NCBI RefSeq assembly: GCF_009823805.1
Contig: NZ_WUEK01000007.1
Span: 62,001 to 126,000 of the forward strand
DNA: 64,000 nt
Direction: 5' to 3'
DNA from: Nocardioides flavescens
GTDB taxonomy: Bacteria > Actinomycetota > Actinomycetes > Propionibacteriales > Nocardioidaceae
Part shown: piece by piece, positions 43,987-52,917 of the stretch
How positions within the stretch are numbered: position 1 is the stretch's first letter
How the letters are laid out: each line of letters opens with the position of its first letter
Program-made: the position numbers and the translations under genes
The notes under the pieces: generated by a model
Seen by the model: only the letters and a program-made list of their open reading frames with translations
Databases searched by the model: none
Told to the model about the DNA's origin: nothing

Positions 43987-46485
43987 TCAGCGGCGCGGCA
44001 CCCGGAAGGTGACGGTGCCGACGGCGGGGGCGGTGGTGGCGTCGCCGGTGTAGGAGACCCGCAGGGTGGTGCGACCCGGCGTCAGGTCGCGCCGGCGTAC
44101 GGCGGTCCGCAGGCGTCCGCGGCGCAGCGCGCCGCGTCGGAGCACGGTCCCGTCGGCGCCGCGCACCTCGACGGTGCCGGACGCGTCGCCGCGACCGGGC
44201 ACGCCGACCTGGATCGACAGCCGCACCCGGGCCGGGCCGACCCGACCGGCCTTGGCGGTCACGACGGCCGCGGCGAGGGCGATGGGGGTCGAGGGCTGCG
44301 TCGGCGTCGTGGTGCCGGTGCCGGTCGAGGGTTTCGCCACGCTGACCGCGAGGCTCGCCCGAGCGGCGAGGTAGGTCCTCGTGCGGGGCATCTCGAGCGT
44401 CAGCGTGTGGGCGCCGACGTCGAGGGTGCCGGCGGGCAGCGTGGTCGTGAATGCGCCGGCGGTGACGGCCGTGCGGCGCAGCTCGTCGCGACCGAGGCGG
44501 ACGACGAGCGTGCCGTCGAGCGAGCCGAGGCCGCTGGTCGCGCCGGCGACGGTGCCGACGATGCGGACCCCGCCGGTCTCGGTGAGCGTGGCGGTCGCGG
44601 TGATCGCCGTCGAGCCGCGCCCGACGGTGAACCGGTCGAAGACGACGGGTGCGTTGTCGGGCTGCTTGACGTCGTAGACCCAGCTGGTGACGGTGCGCGC
44701 CGCGGTGTCGAGGGCGGTGAAGACGCACAGGTCGTTGCTCTGCACGAAGGGCAGCGGCTCGCCGTCGGGGTTCAGGAACGGCTTGACCGACGGCAGGATC
44801 GCGTCGAGCCCGCCGGGGTTGCCGAGCGAGAGGTAGTTGTCGGAGTTCCACGGCGCGGGCGGCAGCGGACGGGTGCGGTTGGACAGCCCGTCGTAGGCGC
44901 CGTAGGTGTTGCCGGTGTTGGACGTCTCGAGCCAGTGGGTGCCGCTCTCGGAGCGGAACCGGTTCCACAGGTGGCTGTGACCGTTGAGCACCAGGTCGGT
45001 GCCGGCCTGCTCGAGCAGCGGCTGCACGTCGTGGAGGAGCACGTTGTCCTCGGGGTGGTACTCGTAGCGCACCGAGGTCAGCGCGCCCGAGGAGTCGCGG
45101 GTCTCGATCCGCTCGGGCTGCGCGAAGACCGGCATGACGTTGTCACCCAGGCCCTGCGGGCCCTCGTGGAGGATGACGACCTTGATCGGGGCGCTCTGGA
45201 ACGCCTCGCTCGCGACCTCCTGGGCGAGCCACTCGTACTGCTCGCTCCCCACCCCGAGCTCCTCGAAGTGGAACTCGCCGTAGCCCTGCTTCATCGGGTC
45301 GCCGAGGTCGGCGAGGGCCTCCTGGTAGCGGGTCTTCGCGGTGCGCAGCGTCGGGTCGGCGGTCGCGGTCGCGCTGCGCCAGATGCGGGTCGAGAACAGG
45401 CTGACCAGGCGCACGTCGCCGACGGTCGTGGCGTAGTAGCGCTTGCCGCCGGGGGAGTCGGTCGGCAGCGAGAAGATCTCCTCGTAGGTCGTGGTGCTGA
45501 AGGAGTTGTCCTCGATCCACTGCGCCTTGCGGGCGGCGTCGCCGGTGGGGTTCACCGTCGCCGCGACCTGGGCGTAGCGGCGCTCGGCGATCTCGCGCGG
45601 CACGGGGTTGTTGAGGTCGAGCGCGGTGAGGCCGTCGACGCGGCCCTGCACCTCGTGGTTGCCGATCGCGGGGTAGAGCACCGCGGACTGCACGATGGGG
45701 CCGCCGGCGTAGACCCGGCCGCCGGTCGACGTGCGCCCGCCGCGGCCCTGCAGGCACGGGAAGAAGCCGCTGCCGCGGGTGTCGTCGAACCACTCCGACG
45801 CGCGGTCGGGCACGTTGACGAGGTCGCCGGCCAGGAAGACGGCGTCGATGGTGCCGATGGTCTTGGCGGCCATCTCGAGGTTGGCGGGGGTGTTGACCAT
45901 CGCCTGGTGGTCGCTGGTGAGCAGGATCGTCTGGCCCTGGCCGCGCTTGGCCGCCGGGGCGAGCTCGAAGGTGCCGGAGGCGACGAACGAGCTGCCGTCG
46001 GTGCTGACGACGCGGTACGCCGTGCGCCCGGTCAGCCCGCTGGCCTTCGCCTCGTGGCGGTGCACCTCGCGCGGGGTCATGGTCGCCGGCTTGACCGGCA
46101 CCTGCGAGTTGGCGTCCTCGACGACACGGGACAGGCGGGAGGACGTCGCGGGGAAGGCGCGCACACCGCTCACCGCGGTGCCGGTGGCGGCCGCGACCAG
46201 CTGGGCGTCGGTCAGGCTCGCGACCGCCGAGCCCACGAGGAGCGTGTGCCGCGCGCCGGCGTACTCGGTCATCCAGACGACGCAGACGCCGTCGCTCGTG
46301 GGGAGCTGCAGGAACGGGTCGGTCAGCAGCCCCAGCGTGCCGGCGCGCGCGGCAGCAAGGCTCGGGCCGGTGCTGGACGCGGCAGAGGCGGACGCACCCG
46401 AGGTGAGGGCGAGGGCGGCGCCGGTCGCGGCGCTGGCGGTGACGACGGCGCGACGCGAGAACGCCGGGCCGGTGGGCGGGGTCAT
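43987..46485 (-). CDS. Tat-exported metallophosphoesterase with C-terminal Ig-like domains
   Basis: An 832-residue protein. The ATG at 46485, preceded by AGGAACC, gives a twin-arginine signal (FSRRAVVTASAATGAALAL, cleavage near ASASAA). After a fibronectin-like N-terminal domain comes a calcineurin-like phosphoesterase: TILLTSDHQAMV, VFLAGDLVNVPD, YPAIGNHEVQG, VVILHEGPQG and LVLNGHSHLW, which give the metal ligands, although the first site is DHQ rather than the usual DxH. The C-terminal 250 residues are Ig-like beta-sandwich domains. Exported enzymes of this type resemble purple acid phosphatases and cleave phosphomonoesters or diesters outside the cell. Confidence 0.9.
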   Translation of the reverse strand: MTPPTGPAFSRRAVVTASAATGAALALTSGASASAASSTGPSLAAARAGTLGLLTDPFLQLPTSDGVCVVWMTEYAGARHTLLVGSAVASLTDAQLVAAATGTAVSGVRAFPATSSRLSRVVEDANSQVPVKPATMTPREVHRHEAKASGLTGRTAYRVVSTDGSSFVASGTFELAPAAKRGQGQTILLTSDHQAMVNTPANLEMAAKTIGTIDAVFLAGDLVNVPDRASEWFDDTRGSGFFPCLQGRGGRTSTGGRVYAGGPIVQSAVLYPAIGNHEVQGRVDGLTALDLNNPVPREIAERRYAQVAATVNPTGDAARKAQWIEDNSFSTTTYEEIFSLPTDSPGGKRYYATTVGDVRLVSLFSTRIWRSATATADPTLRTAKTRYQEALADLGDPMKQGYGEFHFEELGVGSEQYEWLAQEVASEAFQSAPIKVVILHEGPQGLGDNVMPVFAQPERIETRDSSGALTSVRYEYHPEDNVLLHDVQPLLEQAGTDLVLNGHSHLWNRFRSESGTHWLETSNTGNTYGAYDGLSNRTRPLPPAPWNSDNYLSLGNPGGLDAILPSVKPFLNPDGEPLPFVQSNDLCVFTALDTAARTVTSWVYDVKQPDNAPVVFDRFTVGRGSTAITATATLTETGGVRIVGTVAGATSGLGSLDGTLVVRLGRDELRRTAVTAGAFTTTLPAGTLDVGAHTLTLEMPRTRTYLAARASLAVSVAKPSTGTGTTTPTQPSTPIALAAAVVTAKAGRVGPARVRLSIQVGVPGRGDASGTVEVRGADGTVLRRGALRRGRLRTAVRRRDLTPGRTTLRVSYTGDATTAPAVGTVTFRVPRR

Positions 46486-46627
46486 AGGTTCCTCCGAGGC
46501 AGGGGTGCCGGGGAGGGCTCCGAGACCCGGCGAGCCGCAGTCGACCGGTCTCAGCCCAACGGGATGAGGCGGGCGTGCCAACGCTCCGGGTCACCCGGGT
46601 GCACGGCGTGTCTCGCGAGGGCGAGCC

Positions 46628-46718
46628 GGTGGTTGAGGAGGCCGGCTACGGCCGTCTCGAAACCACTCTCACCAGGAGCGTGGTTTCGAGACAGGACTTC
46701 GTCCCTCCTCAACCACCG
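46628..46718 (+). repeat. Intergenic hairpin repeats, two facing copies
   Basis: A direct copy at 46628-46666 with inner stem GGCCGGCTACGGCC and an inverted copy at 46680-46718 with inner stem AGGACTTCGTCC. Located 7 bp after the aldo/keto reductase stop on its strand. Confidence 0.85.
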
Positions 46719-46724
46719 TGGATC

Positions 46725-47570
46725 TCAGAGCTCGCCGAGGCGCGCCATCTCGTCGTCGGTGAGCGTGAGCTCGGCGGCGGCGACGTTCTCCTCGAGGTGG
46801 GCGACCGAGGAGGTGCCGGGGATCGGCACGATCACCGCGGAGAGCTGGAGCAGCCAGGCGAGCGCGACCTGGGTGCGGGTCGCGTCGTGGGCCTCGGCGA
46901 TCTCCTTCAGCGCCTCGGCGCCGTCGACGTGGTCGGCGACGGGGCGCCAGGGGATGAAGGCGATGCCCTCCTCGGTGCAGACGTCGAGCAGCTCTTGCGA
47001 GCCGCGGTCGCCGAGGCTGAACCGGTTCTGCACCGAGGCGATCGGCGCGACGGCCTGGGCGGCGCGCAGCTGCTCGACCGAGACCTCGGAGAGCCCGATG
47101 TGGCGCACCTTGCCCTCGTCCTGCAGCTTCTTGAACTCCCCGACCTGGTCCTCGAGCGGGAACGCCTCGTCGATGCGGTGCAGCTGGAAGAGGTCGATCC
47201 GCTCGACGCCGAGCCGGCGCAGCGACAGCTCCGCCTGCTGGCGCAGGTAGGCCGGGTTGCCGAGCGGGACCCACTGCTCTGGGCCGGTGCGCAGCAGGCC
47301 GGCCTTGGTCGCGATGGTCAGGCCGTCGGCGTAGGGGTGCAGCGCCTCGTGGATGAGCTCCTCCGAGACGGTGGGCCCGTAGGAGTCGGCGGTGTCGATG
47401 AAGTCGACGCCGAGCTCGGTGGCGCGGCGCAGGACGCGCAGCGCCTCGTCGCGGTCGGCCGGCTCGCCCCAGATGCCCTGGCCGGTGATGCGCATGGCGC
47501 CGTACCCGAGGCGGTGGACCTCGAGGTCGCCGCCGATGCTGAACGTGCTGGCCGTGGTGCTGCTGGTCAT
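46725..47570 (-). CDS. Aldo/keto reductase
   Basis: A 281-residue (beta/alpha)8 NADPH-dependent oxidoreductase. Motifs: LGYGAMRITGQGIWG, GVDFIDTADSYGP with catalytic Asp and Tyr, TIATKAGLLRTGP with the lysine, LFQLHRIDEA with histidine, and the cofactor-binding IVPIPGTSSVAHLEEN near the end. The ATG overlaps the stop of gnd (ATGA), so the reductase is translated with 6-phosphogluconate dehydrogenase, the enzyme that makes NADPH; a functional link is possible but not proven. The physiological substrate is unknown. Confidence 0.93.
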   Translation of the reverse strand: MTSSTTASTFSIGGDLEVHRLGYGAMRITGQGIWGEPADRDEALRVLRRATELGVDFIDTADSYGPTVSEELIHEALHPYADGLTIATKAGLLRTGPEQWVPLGNPAYLRQQAELSLRRLGVERIDLFQLHRIDEAFPLEDQVGEFKKLQDEGKVRHIGLSEVSVEQLRAAQAVAPIASVQNRFSLGDRGSQELLDVCTEEGIAFIPWRPVADHVDGAEALKEIAEAHDATRTQVALAWLLQLSAVIVPIPGTSSVAHLEENVAAAELTLTDDEMARLGEL

Positions 47571-49018
47571 GACATCTCCTGTTCCGAGCGGTCGCCCGCC
47601 CACAGCGTGTGGAAGGTGCCCTCGCGGTCGACCCGCTCGTAGGTGTGGGCACCGAAGTTGTCCCGCAGCGCCTGGATCAGCGCGGCGGGGAGGCGTTCGC
47701 GGCGCAGGCCGTCGAAGTAGGCCAACGAGGACGAGAACGCCGGGGTCGGGACGCCGGTGCGGGCGGACGTCGCGACGACCTCGCGCCACGCGTCGACGCC
47801 GTCCTTGACGGCCTCGGCGAAGTAGCGCGTGGTGAGCAGGGTGGTGAGGTCGGGCTCCTCGGCGTACGCCTCGCGGATGCGGTCGAGGAACTGCGCGCGG
47901 ATGATGCAGCCGCCGCGCCAGATGGTGGCCATCATGCCGAGGTCGACGTCCCAGTCGTGCTCCTCGGCCCCGGCGGCGATCTGGTCGAAGCCCTGGGCGT
48001 AGGCGACCACCTTCGAGGCGTAGAGCGCCGCGCGGACCTGGTCGACGAAGGTGTCGCGGTCGGGCTGCTCGCGCTCGCCCTCCGGCGAGGTCGAGAACAC
48101 CTTCCGGGCGGCCTCGCGCTGGCTGGTGTGGCCCGAGAGCGAGCGCGCGAACGTCGCCTCGGCGATCCCCGTGACCGGCACGCCGAGGTCGAGGGCGCTC
48201 TGGACGGTCCAGCGACCGGTGCCCTTCTGCTCGGCGGCGTCGCGCACCACGTCGACGAACGGCTCGCCCGAGGCGTCGTCGTGGGCCAGCACGTCGGCCG
48301 TCATCTCGATGAGGAAGGACTCGAGGTCGCCGCCGTTCCACTCCTCGAAGACCTCGCCGATCTCCTTGGGCGAGAGCCCCAGGGTCGAGCGGAGCAGGTC
48401 GTAGGACTCGGCGATGAGCTGCATGTCGGCGTACTCGATGCCGTTGTGGACCATCTTGACGAAGTGGCCCGCACCGTCGGGTCCGACGTGGGTGCAGCAC
48501 GGCGTGCCGTCGACCTGCGCGGCGATCGACTCCATGATCGGCCCGAGGTGCTCGTAGGCGTGGTCGGAGCCGCCGACCATGATCGAGGGGCCGTTGAGCG
48601 CGCCCTCCTCGCCGCCGGAGACGCCCATGCCGACGAAGTGCAGCCCCTTCTCCGACAGCGCCTTCTCGCGGCGGATGGTGTCGGTGAAGTGGGCGTTGCC
48701 GCCGTCGACCACGATGTCGCCCTCGTCGAGCAGCGGGACGAGCTCGTCGATCACCGCGTCGGTCGGGTCCCCGGCCTTGACCATGATGACGATCGTGCGC
48801 GGCTGCGCGATGGCGCCGACGAACTCCTCCATCGACTCGGTCGCCACGAAGTCGCCCTCGTCGCCGAACTGCTCGACCAGGTCGGTGGTCTTCTGCGTCG
48901 TGCGGTTGTGCACCGCGATGGTGTGGCCGTGACGGGCGATGTTGCGGGCGAGGTTGCGCCCCATCGTCGCGAGGCCGGTGAGGCCGATCGTCGCGCGGGC
49001 TTCGCTCTGCTCTGACAT
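47567..49018 (-). CDS. gnd: 6-phosphogluconate dehydrogenase, decarboxylating
   Basis: A 483-residue enzyme of the oxidative pentose phosphate pathway that makes ribulose 5-phosphate, CO2 and NADPH. Rossmann motif GLTGLATMGRNLARNIA, with the NADP-preferring HNRTTQKT, and the substrate-binding VDGGNAHFTDT and GMGVSGGEEGALNGPSIM. The catalytic lysine is in HFVKMVHNGIEY. The C-terminal helical domain includes IWRGGCIIRAQFLDRI. The ATG at 49018 has GGAGG at the right distance; a GTG at 49051 would begin upstream of that ribosome binding site. Length matches the long, dimeric form. Confidence 0.97.
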   Translation of the reverse strand: MSEQSEARATIGLTGLATMGRNLARNIARHGHTIAVHNRTTQKTTDLVEQFGDEGDFVATESMEEFVGAIAQPRTIVIMVKAGDPTDAVIDELVPLLDEGDIVVDGGNAHFTDTIRREKALSEKGLHFVGMGVSGGEEGALNGPSIMVGGSDHAYEHLGPIMESIAAQVDGTPCCTHVGPDGAGHFVKMVHNGIEYADMQLIAESYDLLRSTLGLSPKEIGEVFEEWNGGDLESFLIEMTADVLAHDDASGEPFVDVVRDAAEQKGTGRWTVQSALDLGVPVTGIAEATFARSLSGHTSQREAARKVFSTSPEGEREQPDRDTFVDQVRAALYASKVVAYAQGFDQIAAGAEEHDWDVDLGMMATIWRGGCIIRAQFLDRIREAYAEEPDLTTLLTTRYFAEAVKDGVDAWREVVATSARTGVPTPAFSSSLAYFDGLRRERLPAALIQALRDNFGAHTYERVDREGTFHTLWAGDRSEQEMS

Positions 49019-49088
49019 CTTCGGGGCAACCTCCGGGAACGGTGTGGACATTCCCCTGGGCGGTACCCGAGGTATCGCGTGGCTCGAC

Positions 49089-49556
49089 TCAGCGGCGCGC
49101 GTACGCCGCCTCGGGGCGGCGCTCGCGCTTGCGCCGGGCCCGCCGCAGCGTGGCCGGCAGCGTCAGCACGATGCCGACCGCGACGCCGATCGCCGTGCCG
49201 AGGGTGTTGGCGACGAGATCGCGCTCGTCAGGCACCCGGCCCGGGATGGAGCGCTGGGCGGTCTCGATGGCGGAGGTGAGGACGAAGCCCGCCATCAGGG
49301 CGAGCCACCAGAAGCGCGTGCCGAACAGCAGCAGCAGGAACAGCCCCACCGGCACGAAGAGCGCGATGTTGGCGAGGTGCTCGGCCCGGTCGAAGGTCAG
49401 CCACGACAGCTCCTCGTAGCGCTGCAGCCGCGCCAGCACCCGCAGCACCAGCTCGCTCGACGTCGGTGCCACCGATCCCGGGGTCAGCGTGATCCAGCCG
49501 ACGAAGCCGAGGTAGGCCAGCGTCACCAGGCTGAGGAACGGGTGTCGGTGCAGCAT
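49089..49556 (-). CDS. VanZ family membrane protein
   Basis: A 155-residue protein with about four membrane segments: LSLVTLAYLGFVGWITLTP, then HLANIALFVPVGLFLLLLFG, WWLALMAGFVLTSAIETAQ and LGTAIGVAVGIVLTLPATL. ANIALFVPVG and SAIETAQRSIPGRVPDERDLVANTLG are the VanZ-like family signatures. VanZ confers low teicoplanin resistance in enterococci; stand-alone relatives in actinobacteria have no proven function. Confidence 0.9.
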   Translation of the reverse strand: MLHRHPFLSLVTLAYLGFVGWITLTPGSVAPTSSELVLRVLARLQRYEELSWLTFDRAEHLANIALFVPVGLFLLLLFGTRFWWLALMAGFVLTSAIETAQRSIPGRVPDERDLVANTLGTAIGVAVGIVLTLPATLRRARRKRERRPEAAYARR

Positions 49557-49591
49557 CCGTCCAGTGTGACGGGGCTTCCTGAGGCCGGTGC

Positions 49592-50215
49592 TCAGGTGCG
49601 AGCGGCGCGCTGCGGGTCGTGCTGGAGGTCACGGCAGCGGGCGTACGTCGCGACCAGGTCGACCTCGCCGCCCGTCTCCACGGCCTCGGCCCACGCGTCG
49701 AGCGCCACCCGCACCGCGGCGGCGGCCGTCTCCACGAGCACGCGGGCCCGCAGGTCGTCGAGGTCGCCGAGCAGGTCGCGCAGGTGGGCGACGAGGACGA
49801 GGGTGCGCTCCTCGTCGAGGCTGGCCGCGGCCAGGCGCAGGGAGGGCTCGGTGCGCATGAGCCGACGCACGCGCAGGACCTGCTCGCCCGCCTCGCTCCG
49901 CCCGTCATCGAACGCCGTCAGCACCTCGACCCAGATCTCCTCGAGCTGGGGGAGGACCGGTCGGTCCGGGCTGAGGGCGTCGACCATCGCGGCGACCCGG
50001 TCCTCCAGGTCGCGGTGGGGCACGAGGGCCGCGCGCTCCTTGGTGGGGAAGTAGCGGAAGAACGTGCGCGGCGAGATGCCCGCCTGCCGGGCGATCTCGT
50101 CGACGGTGGTGGCGTCGATGCCGTGCGCCTCGAACAGCGCGAGGGCGACCTCGCCCACCTCGCGCTCGGTCTGGGCGCGCCGTCGGTCGCGCAGCGACAC
50201 CGGTTCCTCCGACAC
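49592..50215 (-). CDS. TetR-family transcriptional regulator
   Basis: A 207-residue regulator. The N-terminal helix-turn-helix reads VGEVALALFEAHGIDATTVDEIARQAGISPRTFFRYFPTKE in pieces typical of TetR, followed by a helical ligand-binding domain. It diverges from an efflux pump gene at 50309, with a 15-bp inverted repeat in between; this pairing strongly suggests that it represses the pump and itself. GTG start at 50215 chosen because TAGACT lies 6 nt upstream; an ATG at 50260 would add 15 residues. Confidence 0.9.
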   Translation of the reverse strand: MSEEPVSLRDRRRAQTEREVGEVALALFEAHGIDATTVDEIARQAGISPRTFFRYFPTKERAALVPHRDLEDRVAAMVDALSPDRPVLPQLEEIWVEVLTAFDDGRSEAGEQVLRVRRLMRTEPSLRLAAASLDEERTLVLVAHLRDLLGDLDDLRARVLVETAAAAVRVALDAWAEAVETGGEVDLVATYARCRDLQHDPQRAART

Positions 50216-50221
50216 GCGGTC

Positions 50222-50227
50222 GAGTCT
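50222..50227 (-). promoter_or_regulatory. -10 box of the TetR gene (leaderless)
   Basis: TAGACT on the minus strand, 6 nt before the GTG at 50215. Confidence 0.55.
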
Positions 50228-50253
50228 AGGGAATGTCGCGGGTTGGTGTCGTG

Positions 50254-50268
50254 TTGGCACTCACTGCC
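50254..50268 (+). promoter_or_regulatory. Candidate TetR operator
   Basis: TGGCA, 5 bp, TGCCA: an inverted repeat in the 93-bp region between the divergent regulator and efflux pump genes. Shorter than many TetR operators, so only a candidate. Confidence 0.5.
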
Positions 50269-50308
50269 AGGATGGCTCACAGCGACAGACCGACCCGCGA
50301 GGAGAACA

Positions 50309-51778
50309 ATGACCACCGAGGTGGCAGCCCCCACGACGTACGACGGCCCGCCGGCGGGCGGGACTCCCGGCGCCGGCGTGCCGGGCGCCGGTCGACTGAT
50401 CGCGCTGCTCGTGAGCGCGGCGTTCGTGGTGATCCTCAACGAGACGATCATGGGCGTCGCCCTGCCCGACCTGATGGCGGAGTTCGGCGTGCCGGCCACC
50501 ACCGCGCAGTGGCTCACGACGGCGTTCCTGCTGACCATGGCCGTGGTGATCCCGGTCAGCGGGTGGCTGCTGACGCGGCTCCCGCTGCGCACGGTCTTCG
50601 TCATCGCGATGACGAGCTTCACCGTCGGCACGCTCCTGGCCGCGCTCGCGCCGGCGTTCGGGGTGCTCGTCGCCGCCCGCGTCGTGCAGGCCGTCGGCAC
50701 GGCGCTGATGATGCCGCTGCTGATGACCACGATCCTCACGATCGTCCCGGCCGAGCGTCGGGGTCGGATGATGGGGACGATCTCGATCGTGATCTCGGTG
50801 GCGCCGGCGGTCGGCCCGACCATCTCCGGGATCGTGCTCGACCAGCTCAGCTGGCGCTGGATGTTCTGGCTGGTCCTGCCCATCGCGGTGCTCGCCCTGG
50901 TGGCCGGCACGGCCTGGATCCGCAACGTGACCGAGCCGCGCCGCGCGCCCCTCGACGTCGTCTCGGTGGTGCTGTCCGCGCTCGCCTTCGGCGGCCTGAT
51001 CTACGGCCTCAGCAGCATCGGCGAGTCGGCCTCGGGCCACACCCCGGTGCCGGTCTGGCTGCCGCTGGTCGTCGGCGGCGCCGCGCTGGCGGCGTTCGTC
51101 TGGCGTCAGCTGTCGCTGAAGGACCGAGCGCTGCTCGACCTGCGCGCGTTCGGCACCGGCACCTTCACCGTCGCGGTGCTGCTCGTCGCGGTGAGCATGA
51201 TGGCGCTCTTCGGGACCCTGATCCTGCTGCCGATCTACCTGCAGAACGCCCTCGGTCTCTCCACCCTCACCACCGGGCTGATGCTGCTGCCCGGCGGGCT
51301 CACGATGGGGCTGCTCGCCCCGGTCGTCGGTCGCCTCTTCGACCGCGTCGGTCCGCGCCCGCTGGTCGCGCCGGGGGCGTTGGTCGCCAGCGGGGCGCTG
51401 TGGGGCATGACCTCCCTCGACGCCGGGTCGGGGCAGGCCCACGTCGTCGCGCTGCACGTCGTGCTCAGCGCCGGACTGGCCTTCATGTTCACGCCGCTGC
51501 TCACCAGCGCGCTTGGGTCGCTGCCGCAGCAGCTCTACTCCCACGGCAGCGCCATCGTCGGCACCGTCCAGCAGGTCGCCGGAGCCGCGGGCACCGCGCT
51601 GTTCGTCACCGTCATGACTCGCGCCTCGACCGCCTCGGCCTCCGACGGGGTCCCCGCCGCCGAGGCCGTCGCCGACGGCGTCCACGCCGCACTGATGTGG
51701 GGCGGCGTGATCTCCGCAGCCGCCGTCCTCGTCGCCCTCGCCGTACGCCGCCCCCGGGCGGTCACCGTCGGGGCGTGA
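50309..51778 (+). CDS. DHA2-family MFS drug efflux transporter (EmrB/QacA type)
   Basis: A 489-residue membrane protein with about 14 hydrophobic segments, as expected for DHA2. The family motif LNETIMGVALPDLM is in the first segment, followed by WLTTAFLLTMAVVIPVSGWL and the C-motif-like APAVGPTISGIVLDQLSWRW that marks antiporters. Predicted to export drugs or metabolites in exchange for protons. ATG at 50309 with GGAG 5 nt upstream. Divergent from the TetR-type regulator. Convergent with the next gene, stops only 3 bp apart. Confidence 0.93.
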   Translation: MTTEVAAPTTYDGPPAGGTPGAGVPGAGRLIALLVSAAFVVILNETIMGVALPDLMAEFGVPATTAQWLTTAFLLTMAVVIPVSGWLLTRLPLRTVFVIAMTSFTVGTLLAALAPAFGVLVAARVVQAVGTALMMPLLMTTILTIVPAERRGRMMGTISIVISVAPAVGPTISGIVLDQLSWRWMFWLVLPIAVLALVAGTAWIRNVTEPRRAPLDVVSVVLSALAFGGLIYGLSSIGESASGHTPVPVWLPLVVGGAALAAFVWRQLSLKDRALLDLRAFGTGTFTVAVLLVAVSMMALFGTLILLPIYLQNALGLSTLTTGLMLLPGGLTMGLLAPVVGRLFDRVGPRPLVAPGALVASGALWGMTSLDAGSGQAHVVALHVVLSAGLAFMFTPLLTSALGSLPQQLYSHGSAIVGTVQQVAGAAGTALFVTVMTRASTASASDGVPAAEAVADGVHAALMWGGVISAAAVLVALAVRRPRAVTVGA

Positions 51779-51781
51779 GGC

Positions 51782-52330
51782 TCAGCGCACGTCGGTGACT
51801 GGCACGTCGCTGAAGCGGCGTACGGCGGTCAGGACCTCGTCGAGGGTGGGCTCGACGAAACGGATCGGGATGACGAGGTCGGCGTCGTAGTAACGCCGCA
51901 GGAGCGGGCGCGCCCACGGCAGTCGGGGCCGCTGGGCCTGGCTGATGGAAGGTAGACGTTGTCCGCCGCGGGCGACGAAGGCCACCATCGGCGACCGTCG
52001 ACCGCCGGCGAGCGCCCAGCGCGGCTTCGCCCCCGTCACGCGGACCTCGGCGACTTCGTCCCACGCCACCGTCCGCTGACCACGGACCGTCACGCCCTGT
52101 GAGCCGATGATGAGGACCGGCTCACGTCGGTGTTCCCGCCCGATCTCGACAAAGGCGAACGCCAGCGCCGCGGCAGCCAGGGACAGGAAGGCTGCCCCGA
52201 GCGGCCGGATCTGCCCGCCGAAGAGCAGCCCGAGGTTGGACACCAGTCCGATAGTCACGACGAGTCCGAGGAGCAGGAGCTGCGAGCGGGTGCTCAGCCG
52301 GACGTCGAGCGCCGAACCGGTGGTGGTCAT
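51782..52330 (-). CDS. Membrane protein of unknown function, PH-like tail
   Basis: A 182-residue protein with two N-terminal membrane segments (LLLLGLVVTIGLVSNLGLLFG and AAFLSLAAAALAFAFVEIG) and a cytoplasmic domain of about 110 residues (PVLIIGSQGVTVRGQRTVAW, DEVAEVRVTGAKPRWALAGG), whose pattern resembles PH-like domains found in small actinobacterial membrane proteins. Last gene of a four-gene unit in which every junction is an ATGA or GTGA overlap. Confidence 0.75.
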   Translation of the reverse strand: MTTTGSALDVRLSTRSQLLLLGLVVTIGLVSNLGLLFGGQIRPLGAAFLSLAAAALAFAFVEIGREHRREPVLIIGSQGVTVRGQRTVAWDEVAEVRVTGAKPRWALAGGRRSPMVAFVARGGQRLPSISQAQRPRLPWARPLLRRYYDADLVIPIRFVEPTLDEVLTAVRRFSDVPVTDVR

Positions 52331-52917
52331 GAGGACCGCCGGACCAGGACCAGGCGGTTCTGCGCCTGGGTCGACGTCCAGGCGATCCGGCGAGCGCCCG
52401 CTCTGCTCCAGACCGCCAGAGCGTGCTCGGCCTCCCAGCTCCGGAGGTCCCGGCGGTGCAGGGCGCTCCACACGGCCAAGCCGAGGAAGATGCCGAGCAT
52501 CAGGCCCGGCGTGCTCTCGTCACCCCAGCCGACGAGACGGAAGAAGCCCACCACCAGCAGCAGGCCGAGGGCCACGGTCGCGGAGGTGATGAGGCCACGG
52601 GCGCGGCCGCGTCTCTTCCCGCCCGGCCTCGTCGCGTCCGCCACCGGTGAGTCAGCGCAGTACCGCTGCCATCGGCGTCGGAACGACAGCCACATCATTC
52701 CTCCCCAGAACAGCGCGACCAGGGGCACCGTCACGAGGGTCCCTACGTCGGCTCGGCCCACCGCGTAATCCATGGCGACAGCTGCCGCGGCCAGGATCAC
52801 GGTTGCCCATGACGTCGCACCCAGTTCCGACTCGATAGACCTGTCCGCCACGAGTCGACCCGTCGGATCCTCTTCGCCTCCTCCGGGCCCGGCATGCCCA
52901 GCACTCCCGCCGCTCAT
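52327..52917 (-). CDS. Two- to four-pass membrane protein, paralog A
   Basis: A 196-residue protein. A Gly/Glu-rich head is followed by hydrophobic segments (ATVILAAAAVAMDYAV, LVTVPLVALFWGGMMWLSF, TSATVALGLLLVVGFFRLVGWGD and GLMLGIFLGLAVWSAL) and a basic tail (WTSTQAQNRLVLVRRSS). Segment order and the tail match the protein encoded just upstream (52914-53516), so the two arose by tandem duplication and have diverged strongly. Unknown function. ATGA overlaps at both ends. Confidence 0.75.
   Translation of the reverse strand: MSGGSAGHAGPGGGEEDPTGRLVADRSIESELGATSWATVILAAAAVAMDYAVGRADVGTLVTVPLVALFWGGMMWLSFRRRWQRYCADSPVADATRPGGKRRGRARGLITSATVALGLLLVVGFFRLVGWGDESTPGLMLGIFLGLAVWSALHRRDLRSWEAEHALAVWSRAGARRIAWTSTQAQNRLVLVRRSS

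Noticed and set aside
49019..49051. Upstream GTG start for 6-phosphogluconate dehydrogenase
   Set aside because: It would precede the GGAGG ribosome binding site of the ATG at 49018 and add residues not found in the family.
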